Positions 58,501 to 64,000 of a DNA stretch of 64,000 bases are shown in pieces. The DNA is taken from assembly GCA_017549805.1 (NCBI GenBank), contig JAFYNJ010000008.1, positions 279,703 through 343,702 of the forward strand, written 5' to 3'. The position numbers and the translations under genes are program-made. The first letter of the stretch is position 1; every line of letters begins with the position of its first letter. Below the pieces are notes generated by a model. It was not told the origin of the DNA, did not search any database, and saw only the letters and a list, made by a program, of their open reading frames with translations. The DNA comes from Bacteroidales bacterium. Lineage in GTDB: Bacteria; Bacteroidota; Bacteroidia; Bacteroidales; F082.

Positions 58501-61500
58501 TCCAAAATTCTGGTGAGGATCCAGAGCCCATCTATTATGCCGGTTATGGTCAATTGGAAGGTTTTGCCCACATGATGGCAGGCAATCCTGACGAAGATGC
58601 TACCTGCGCCTATGCCCGTCCGAAACAGAGCACTGAGGAAGGCAACATCCTTGTGGATGAGAATGTCTTCAACCTCTCTGACGGCGGTTGGGTGAGCTAC
58701 AACGACGAAGATAATGAATATGATGCCGATGGCGGTCTCGCCAGCGAAACCGAAGAAGAAGGTGTGCAGCTGCGTTACGAGAACCACCATCCCAACATGA
58801 GGGACAACTCCGAATACTATCGTATCTGGCGTAAAGGTAGCGATCACCACACCGTGGAAGCCATAGCCAATGTACACGCAAACGGCAACACTGGTGTCTT
58901 TAACACCGTGGAGGTTGAGGTGGAACTTCCCTCATGGCGAGCTGCTGGAAGCTACTTCCGTTTTGACCGCACGAATAACACAGGTGACAACAACACCCTT
59001 ATCGACTATGGTTCGGATGTGATGACCTTCAACGGCGCCAACTATTCCAATCCGTTAGGAGTGGAAACTTGGATGTATTACGATAGCAATGCGGATCAAC
59101 AAGTGACTGGTGTGACTGCGACGAACGCTACGGTGGCTGCTGCCATCGGCCAAAACGGAATCCTCAGCAACCCGAACCTCAACTTCGGCCTTGTGATTGA
59201 GCCTGGCCTCACCATGGAGAGCAGCGATGTCAACTACATCATCAATTCCGAATCCGATACCTATCTGGCCTCGGTGGAGAAGCCCTTTAACTGCCACGAC
59301 AACACCCATAAGCCCACCATCAAGCTTGTCCTCACCTATAGTGACGAACTCAGCGCCAACGCCACACTCGACCCAGTGCTCATCAAGTTGGTGCAATGCG
59401 ATGCCCAAGGCAATATCACGGACTATGTGACCATCAAGCTCATCATCAACACCAGCATGAATCTCACCTCGGGCTTCAGGACGCAGATCTACGCCCGTAT
59501 GGACGGAAGTGCAAACCGTCGTGAGATATCCACAGTCTCCGTGGTGATGCCCACCTTCAACGTGGCGGAAGCTGGTGAAAATGCCAAGTTCTACTTGAAG
59601 AAGGTTGATTTTATCCAAAACGGTGGTGAGGTGCTTAATCCAACTGTTCACGGAACTTCTGTCATCTGCGCTGAGGCACGTGAAAGTGCCAGCAGTAGCG
59701 GTACTATGTTGAACATCGACCGCTTCGCCATGACCATTGCCGCATTGCCCAACCCCGACAATTCGGACGACTGGCGTAATATTACTGGCGCGCAGGATGC
59801 AGTACAGCAGCCCAACAGCGGCTATGGCACTTTGGTTTGGGGCGGAAGCAACAACCGTGGCATCCGACTCGGCGACGGCAAGGGTCGCAACCCGCTGTCG
59901 CTCGGTATCACAATGTACTTCGACTCAAACGCGGAAGCTCCAGGTAAGTCGAAGATGGGCGACATGGTGTTCACCATCGAAGTCGAAAACATCGAAGGTG
60001 GCTCAGGTGACAATCATATTTCCACCTTCACCATCACCGTTGAGGTGTATCGTCTCGGTCCTGGCGACAACTTTTATGTGGATGGCATCAACGGTCAAGA
60101 CCTTGATGACGCAGATCGTGCCAGGTTCCCCGACAAGCCTGCCAAGACGATCAACTTTATCTTCAACCGCTTGGGTTACATGCCTGGTGACAACATCATC
60201 GTGGTCAACACACTGCCCATTAGCAAGCTCACCACTTGGGACGGCTCCAAGTTCCAAAACAACGTGAAGATCTACCGTTATCCAGGTGGCCACAAGCTGA
60301 CTACGGGTACCACGTCCACTGGTACTAACCCGAACGAGCCTTACCTTGGTCCTTTGGTTGATGTGACCAACACACTCAACATGAAGGGTATCATCATGGA
60401 CGGTATGTATGCCGAATCCACCGCTCCGCTGGAAGGTGTTCATAACCCCAAACTCTATCCTACCGGTGATGCAGGCGACTGCACCTACGATGGTATTGCC
60501 AACGCTCCGCTTATTACCATTTCGAACGGTGCACGCGTCAATTTGACCGACTCAAAGTTGCAGAATAACTATAATAGTAGCACCTCTGATGTTGATGCCG
60601 GCGGTGCCATCCACGTGACCTACGAGGGCATCCTTGCCATGAATTCCGCCAACTACATCACGGGCAACTACAACATCAACGGTGGAGGTGTGTATGTGGA
60701 CGGTTCCATGATTGTCTCCAACTACGCATACGTCTTTGACAATTATAAGCAGGCCGTCAGTGGCTCAAAGGACAATCCCGTTCAGAACAACGTGATGCTG
60801 GCTCCTGTTGACGGAGGCACCTTCCGTGTAGTGCAACTCGGTACTTCCGATTCCAACGATGCCTACGATGAACTGCTGCAGACCGACGATGATGGCGAGA
60901 CCAAGATTGGTGTCACCAAGGACGACTGGGATCACGGCTACGACGGCTATATGCCGGTAGTGTATGCTGAGCCGGGTTCGTTGACCTATCTTAACAATCC
61001 TTACAACACCCAGTCAATGGTTGTTCATGACGGTGGTAAATACAAGCTTGAAAGATATGTTTCCTCGGAATACAATGACAGCCCGAACTACCTCTATTGG
61101 TTGGAGACCTGGGTCACCGCTGTGACCAGCGAACCTACCGGATTCAACAAAGAACAGATCGATACGCCTGAAGAGTTAGCTTGGGCCATCTCTATCGTCA
61201 ATGGCGAGAATGGCTGTACACCACAGCCCAACACCAACTTCACTCTGACTGACGATATCGACATGGCTGAAAACATCTGGGTGCCGATTGGCGAAGAGAC
61301 ATCGTTGTATAATGGTAACTTCAACGGCAATGGACATGTGGTGACCGGTCTCCGTGGCACCATCACCAGAACGGATATGGGTATGTTCGGCCGCACCAAC
61401 ACCGATGCCAATATCCATGACATGGTGGTCAGCACCAAGTTCAACACCAACTCCGACAACCTCGGTGCCGTGGTCGGTACGATGACGGGCGGTACTTTAA

Positions 61501-63836
61501 GCAATGTGGAAGCTGCCGGTGAGAACACCAGCCGAAACAGCAATGGAAACAACGGCGGCTTGGTGGGTGTCAATGGTGGCACCATCCATTCGTCATTCGC
61601 TGTCACCACCATCAAGGGCGGTTCCACTATGGGCGGCTTGGTGGCTGTCAATAGGAGCAACCTCTTCAACTCTTACAGTGCAGCTGATATCAGTGAAGGT
61701 ACGTCCATGGCTGGTCTTGTGGCAGATAACAACGGTCGCGTGGAAAACTGCTATGATGCCACTAACGCCGATGTGGCCTTCGCTGTCAAGAACAATGGTA
61801 TCATCAGATATTGTTACACTGCAGAAGTTGGCGAAAACGAGGACATCAACTATGTGGATGTTCCCGTCGACGGTTCTACCCTCGAGAAGTACGGCACCTA
61901 TGGTGATGTCAAGGGCATCAAGGAGCTCGGCTATATGTATGGCGACAACAAGGTTACCGCAGCTGAAAACCAGACGATCGGCTATGTGAAGACCACGCAC
62001 GATTATCTCAACAACCATACTGTGGTTTGGGACGGCTTGCTGAGCGTGCTGAACCAGTGGGTAGCTGACGGCAACGTCCAAGGCAAACCTTCCGGCTTGT
62101 CCACCTGGAACCGTCCGATCACCCAAGGTATCAACGGCGACCTGCCCATCTTAGCCTTCCCGATGGACAACTGCTTGGGTAACTTGGCCGCAGAAGACGG
62201 CAAGATGCTGCGTTACAGTGCCTTCGATGCCAACAACAACGGTCTCGACAAACTGTTAGGTGATATTTATGACGGCAAGGAAGCCAACATCTACCTCTAC
62301 CAGAGCGCTACCGGCGTGAAGTACGGCACGGGCAGCAACAAGCTCTCCATCCATGAAGACGCCGCCCTCATCCAAGCCAGCTCTAGGGACATGGCCGAAA
62401 TCAAGGCCTTAGTAGGTATCACCTTCGACAACTCCTATAAAAACGCTTCAGACTTCTTCGGCCACACCCTCAGTTATGACTGGCACTTGATGTCCACTCC
62501 GTTGAGCGACGCCTCGATAGGTATCTCTTACAATGAAGACCAAGTGAGCTGGTGGGAGACCGGCGTCGAAGGCGAGTGGTGGACTACTGGCGACCAAGGC
62601 CAAGTGATTGGCGTTGAAGGCAGCTACATGCCTGACGACATCAACGACGAACAGAACGAGGTCAAGTGGGACTTCTACAGCTACTACGAACCCGAGTACC
62701 ACTGGATCAACTTCAAGCGCAACAGCTCCAGCCACTACCACTTCGACGAGCCTCACGAACAGATCAGCTATCCACAAGAGACTGTTATGGTACCCGGCAA
62801 GGGCTACATGATGGCCATCAGCAACGACAGCTACCTGAACCAAACCGGTACCCTGAACAACGGCGACGTGCCGATCGCTCTCACACGCTCGGGCGAACCC
62901 GTGGAAGGTGAGATCGAGACCAAGGACTGGGGCAGCAACCTCGTCGGCAACCCCTACCAGGCCTACCTCGACCTCGACGCCGTAGCCAACACGGGCTACA
63001 CCGACTTCTACATCTACAGTGCGGAAGAAGGACAATACAAGCCTTACAAAGTTAACCAATCCAAGAACACCAAGGCCCCGTCGCGCTACATCCACCCGCA
63101 CCAAGCCTTCTTCGTGCTGACGGATGCCAACGACGATAAATTCAAGTTCACCTACGACATGGCCACTGCCACGAAGGACGAAACTCAGTCGTACTTCCGC
63201 GGCCATATCGACTACCCGTTGATCAACCTCTCCGTCGAGAACGGCAACGGCGCTCGCAACTTCACCACCGTCGAGGTCGGTCGTCCCGAACTGGGCGGCG
63301 TCGAGAAGACCGAGGCCTTGAGAACCACCGACTTCGACCTCTACGCACGCTACGGACAGAAGAGCTACAAGCTCCTCTTCACTCCTGCCGAGGCCCAGCG
63401 CGTCGCCGTCTTCTTCAACGCCAAGACCGACGACACCTACACCATCACCTGGAACACCGAGAACGGCGAGTTCAGCTTCCTCCGTCTCATCGACAACATC
63501 ACAGGCGTCGAGGTTGACATGCTCAACAACGACCACTACACCTTCGAAGGCCACGCCACCGACTACGCCTCGCGCTTCTACATCCTCTTCAACAACCCGA
63601 ACGAGGAACCCGGAGGCAACGGCAACGGAGAGGGCAACGACAACTTCGCCTACTACGACGGCTACGGCTGGATCGTCAAAGGCGAGGGCATCCTCCAACT
63701 TGTTGACGTGACAGGACGCGTGCTTTACCAAGAGTATCTGGCCGGCGACATGAACCGCGTACACCTTGATAACTTCAAGACAGGTGTTTATGTACTGCAA
63801 TTGGCTGACAAAACACAGAAAATTATCATCAAATGA
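52545..63836 (+). CDS. giant T9SS surface protein (CUB-like, beta-helix, GLUG repeats)
   Basis: This 3763-residue protein has a signal peptide (FTQGAIAQ end near 34; Met1 or Met3 may be the start). A CUB-like domain (about 35-185; VTGDKIKVTFNTF, LYIYEGNGA, VSNSSYREEGWYATVEL) is followed by chitobiase/Fn3-like repeats (about 190-490; IIYSIGENDPDPA). An AT-rich, Tyr-rich section is at about 840-960 (YRYNHYNVRASYNNGSY). A long run of GGxVxGxVYGGG repeats (about 1240-1530) forms a probable beta-helix. Next is a carbohydrate-binding-like domain (about 1835-1985), a second probable beta-helix (about 2510-2750; NLTDSKLQNNYN, ITGNYNINGGGVYVDG), GLUG repeats (about 2880-3080; NGGLVGVNGGTIHSS), and a type A T9SS domain at the end (LQLVDVTGRVLYQEYL ... 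IIIK). It is probably an adhesin. Confidence 0.85.
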   Translation: MIMKTTTQNPGRFKKAAIAMTVLMALFTQGAIAQSTTVYMKDGNKTLQRGDVITFYDSHGPSQQTNYWETWYNHNENFTYVFKPAVTGDKIKVTFNTFTAYAEPASGVNGVNIGAWALRLNDDYLYIYEGNGAVEANLIATLTGNTQQSFSVMTDGAITFKFVSNSSYREEGWYATVELVQGNMAAQAPLIQRSTCSDQVEIFPTTQNARIIYSIGENDPDPADPLAPPTYEYTGPISFPEGTIPSTGFKVNAMSQLATGGAWSSATHAVFQESDRVPFPDASNTLAHTTITRVEGTNTIVMTPAERPAGLNDTYVVRYTVSTNGNEPAEPTLNNSQLYTGPISASVNGTIYKAKTFAVSCSNQCSAASVRYEVEGIYAPTPVIDFDNMTITAVDAGGTTFEILYSLDGTMPAEVNPNDPDNMPIGIYSATQVSLTGLTPGQTVRAMAYRSNNDEWHTCNYSYIPSQVVSAVYIPSSGSGTYNNTLVLLDDREDHSWSYYSDETSPIKKLSPADIKITYYGNSPAGRTTMTNASENGNTPTSFSAVASGVAVNHDAPESQFIYLKTLEASNEDGSGGYPYTMIANPFQKRPVLSASTTERTFVVTLSNYDSDDNWAGYGDTPATVTVSFSNGSSQVLNGPSSTTPTTPVSYTITKPIGTTVTVYFDKGDQQYPTYCVAAVAYQDGEILLAEQRCPSTSGQLTQFTVSAASGNDANKYRGFYAWRIKSLSPGLTISGKSVGQTINADEEIVFETTNDYGNEVEFEALWAQAYVTTCSTSNGLSSAIASSALNDNVGYERNFVVVTSGTQTSEFSNTNQKPVTISGLYPDGSGTMSSARYLAGYFTANKNTKFENIYLQNGGSPVSQYRYNHYNVRASYNNGSYGTWYWYNSNTGQYVSSYSQATYDYVTFDIDEDPNYQENMIYGITIQNGYAYGNRYRNKTTVSNTSEETKYVANGNDLVFGRGVQAVTSGNLCVSYLRGLKEDAASPEFKIRLESGVFDIVSMIAGYNGNESSISISGTPKVSLVLGSDYDRANEKYANGSMTITDKLDVKTTVAVGRGVTIGSESMIGEETFKTWIKSGKIGSSHDMSNYNADFTETLYMSTHGTDTYAGYRKLFIEGGEIAGVAGGMDHCYSSTTTHGTNKSLTIRMTNGHVRSAIYGGAAQVPSGGDKEIIVTGGVVTGWIGAGCNGTADSEGQTYGEGLIYFGGDAISGGNGSSNLTNNVQGGVIFGAGAGRSTSTTTGEMTFGTKVVIADECNVEHNVYGGGNYGYAVDHSDVYVLGGTVQGNVFGGANQKQGPVVNVTMKEGTVNGSVYGGSNTTGTISGLATINVSGGTVKGSVYGGGYGSSTTMSTNGTKVTVTDGSIINNVYGGGEQGVVQGATIVSFEGGTVKDIYGAGKGTEVATPGSAASANVAQGTTVNVKGGVVNGDVYGGGEFGTVAFASGNGTSNYNSTVSISGGEVKGDVLGGGKMGTTQGKTTVNVSGTWDGTIIRGNVFAGAYGKHDLIYVAGLKTLNISGGRIYGSIYGGSRNANDGNTLNATTGTAATSITNISGGRIDQHVYAAGYYGSTKGSVYAFIGLNAINEAPNSPHSASGATAYTFDKNSILIAGSVWAGGDWGVFTGTFGAPTITGNSNIFINGEGYSTDGNDQSATNYMNIQGSILGCGTSCDAGSVERTLILSHYGADIANSGSDSDENPFSSASRQVNTIQRFHNVIFDDAKLGFVGQGKINSLNNTEKYALYEIDQNVYLANGSTVVMNVPSSQIYSFHSVTCPNTYAASPTFTAVNYDGLGETGGETDNKVRVNGGSYIEIKYIPEGEPNGVIPDPEENVTVDFETGDLSQLDNTNSGISCTNDATYPWTVVSDGQSGFNGTYCMKSGNGGIADSSSSITVTAVYEEDGTISFKGGFWGEGSDSQNWDKCRFYIDGGDPQIDYGAHQAWEDVSYTVSAGTHTFTWTYKKDSSVNPTGDAFFVDDIVFTGVHVQNSGEDPEPIYYAGYGQLEGFAHMMAGNPDEDATCAYARPKQSTEEGNILVDENVFNLSDGGWVSYNDEDNEYDADGGLASETEEEGVQLRYENHHPNMRDNSEYYRIWRKGSDHHTVEAIANVHANGNTGVFNTVEVEVELPSWRAAGSYFRFDRTNNTGDNNTLIDYGSDVMTFNGANYSNPLGVETWMYYDSNADQQVTGVTATNATVAAAIGQNGILSNPNLNFGLVIEPGLTMESSDVNYIINSESDTYLASVEKPFNCHDNTHKPTIKLVLTYSDELSANATLDPVLIKLVQCDAQGNITDYVTIKLIINTSMNLTSGFRTQIYARMDGSANRREISTVSVVMPTFNVAEAGENAKFYLKKVDFIQNGGEVLNPTVHGTSVICAEARESASSSGTMLNIDRFAMTIAALPNPDNSDDWRNITGAQDAVQQPNSGYGTLVWGGSNNRGIRLGDGKGRNPLSLGITMYFDSNAEAPGKSKMGDMVFTIEVENIEGGSGDNHISTFTITVEVYRLGPGDNFYVDGINGQDLDDADRARFPDKPAKTINFIFNRLGYMPGDNIIVVNTLPISKLTTWDGSKFQNNVKIYRYPGGHKLTTGTTSTGTNPNEPYLGPLVDVTNTLNMKGIIMDGMYAESTAPLEGVHNPKLYPTGDAGDCTYDGIANAPLITISNGARVNLTDSKLQNNYNSSTSDVDAGGAIHVTYEGILAMNSANYITGNYNINGGGVYVDGSMIVSNYAYVFDNYKQAVSGSKDNPVQNNVMLAPVDGGTFRVVQLGTSDSNDAYDELLQTDDDGETKIGVTKDDWDHGYDGYMPVVYAEPGSLTYLNNPYNTQSMVVHDGGKYKLERYVSSEYNDSPNYLYWLETWVTAVTSEPTGFNKEQIDTPEELAWAISIVNGENGCTPQPNTNFTLTDDIDMAENIWVPIGEETSLYNGNFNGNGHVVTGLRGTITRTDMGMFGRTNTDANIHDMVVSTKFNTNSDNLGAVVGTMTGGTLSNVEAAGENTSRNSNGNNGGLVGVNGGTIHSSFAVTTIKGGSTMGGLVAVNRSNLFNSYSAADISEGTSMAGLVADNNGRVENCYDATNADVAFAVKNNGIIRYCYTAEVGENEDINYVDVPVDGSTLEKYGTYGDVKGIKELGYMYGDNKVTAAENQTIGYVKTTHDYLNNHTVVWDGLLSVLNQWVADGNVQGKPSGLSTWNRPITQGINGDLPILAFPMDNCLGNLAAEDGKMLRYSAFDANNNGLDKLLGDIYDGKEANIYLYQSATGVKYGTGSNKLSIHEDAALIQASSRDMAEIKALVGITFDNSYKNASDFFGHTLSYDWHLMSTPLSDASIGISYNEDQVSWWETGVEGEWWTTGDQGQVIGVEGSYMPDDINDEQNEVKWDFYSYYEPEYHWINFKRNSSSHYHFDEPHEQISYPQETVMVPGKGYMMAISNDSYLNQTGTLNNGDVPIALTRSGEPVEGEIETKDWGSNLVGNPYQAYLDLDAVANTGYTDFYIYSAEEGQYKPYKVNQSKNTKAPSRYIHPHQAFFVLTDANDDKFKFTYDMATATKDETQSYFRGHIDYPLINLSVENGNGARNFTTVEVGRPELGGVEKTEALRTTDFDLYARYGQKSYKLLFTPAEAQRVAVFFNAKTDDTYTITWNTENGEFSFLRLIDNITGVEVDMLNNDHYTFEGHATDYASRFYILFNNPNEEPGGNGNGEGNDNFAYYDGYGWIVKGEGILQLVDVTGRVLYQEYLAGDMNRVHLDNFKTGVYVLQLADKTQKIIIK

Positions 63837-63858
63837 CGCGTAGAATGAAAAATGGTAT

Positions 63859-63866
63859 TAACTTTG
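63859..63866 (+). promoter_or_regulatory. -7 box of the last gene
   Basis: TAACTTTG matches TAnnTTTG, 17 nt before the ATG at 63884. Confidence 0.5.
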
Positions 63867-63883
63867 CAAATCCAAATATCGAG

Positions 63884-64000
63884 ATGAAAAAGAGTATTGT
63901 CATTATCATAATCGCCTTGCTGATGGGTTGCTTCAAGCCCCTGTCAGCCCAGATCATCTACACCGAGGAAGACGCGGGTCTCAACCCCCGCGCACAATCC
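63884..64000 (+). CDS. exported protein, N-terminal fragment (continues past the window)
   Basis: Thirty-nine residues are visible: a lysine start, the hydrophobic stretch IVIIIIALLMGC and KPLSAQ, consistent with a signal peptide cleaved after SAQ (a Cys inside the hydrophobic end leaves a lipoprotein possible). The mature part starts IIYTEEDAGLN. The start MKKSIV was chosen over an in-frame ATG 13 codons up (63845), which would lie upstream of the -7 box. The family cannot be recognised from so little. Its place right after the giant T9SS protein suggests another surface-related product. Confidence 0.6.
   Translation, partial: MKKSIVIIIIALLMGCFKPLSAQIIYTEEDAGLNPRAQS

Noticed and set aside
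57840-58877. Minus-strand open frame of about 345 codons in the giant gene
   Set aside because: Antisense of repeats and of a carbohydrate-binding-like domain; Ile/Val/His-rich without signal, motif or promoter.
62448-63800. Long minus-strand open frame (about 450 codons) inside the giant surface protein gene
   Set aside because: Antisense shadow: Val/Glu-rich product, no family motif, and fully covered by the T9SS protein on the plus strand.
1-64000. Prophage, integrative element or toxin-antitoxin locus
   Set aside because: No integrase, transposase, phage structural gene or attachment duplication next to the tRNA genes was seen. The DUF5618 and four-helix genes were considered as toxin-antitoxin parts but lack any recognised toxin motif.

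Overview
The window reads as a chromosomal stretch of an uncultured anaerobic member of the Bacteroidales (phylum Bacteroidota). The evidence is: TAnnTTTG promoter boxes with an upstream TTG about 19 nt away in front of most genes; almost no Shine-Dalgarno sites; many signal-peptide lipoproteins; type IX secretion (T9SS) C-terminal domains on five or more exported proteins; and Bacteroidota-typical families (DUF5618, DUF5018-like, M56/TonB, OadB-type decarboxylase, DPP4, CotH, GLUG repeats). There is no CRISPR array, prophage, transposase or rRNA operon in the window.

Layout. 1-4.8 kb: end of glnS, a BlaI/M56-TonB regulatory pair behind an LRR lipoprotein, tRNA-Gln(CTG) and a DUF3298-like lipoprotein. 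4.8-10.7 kb: a secreted T9SS sialidase, uridine kinase, an FMN-binding protein and a DPP4-type peptidase. 10.8-13.8 kb: the [FeFe]-hydrogenase maturation genes hydG, hydF and a TM1266-type regulator. 13.9-17.2 kb: a T9SS M1 aminopeptidase between two lipoproteins. 17.3-21.8 kb: a complete Na+-pumping methylmalonyl-CoA decarboxylase operon with its epimerase (succinate-to-propionate route). 21.9-25.3 kb: gatE-gatD, an archaeal-type Glu-tRNA(Gln) amidotransferase. 25.4-29.9 kb: a THUMP RNA methyltransferase, a lipoprotein, pth, rplY, prs and tRNA-Leu(CAA). 30.0-31.8 kb: a NifU-like protein plus GGGtGRT protein module. 31.9-52.2 kb: four DUF5618 paralogues (one frameshifted) interspersed with a CotH-type secreted protein operon, rlmN, a 1085-residue three-part redox fusion, a polyprenyl synthase, a 1999-residue alpha-2-macroglobulin-like protein and a four-helix-bundle protein. 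52.5-63.8 kb: a single 3763-residue T9SS surface protein, followed by the start of another exported protein.

How it fits together. The cell appears to be a strict anaerobe that makes propionate while pumping sodium (mce-mmdA-oadG-mmdC-oadB), matures [FeFe]-hydrogenases, and degrades host or feed glycoprotein and peptide (sialidase, M1 aminopeptidase, DPP4) at the cell surface.

The most unusual features are: (a) GatDE, generally regarded as archaeal, in a bacterium that also has GlnRS; (b) tandem heptamer-type repeats and REP-like palindromes that occur between genes and also in frame inside at least seven proteins; (c) the three-part FAD/Fe-S fusion protein; (d) a two-gene module of unknown function with an atypical strong Shine-Dalgarno site; and (e) DUF5618 paralogues, two of which share nearly the same promoter sequence. 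Everything here comes from reading the sequence; no database search was run.
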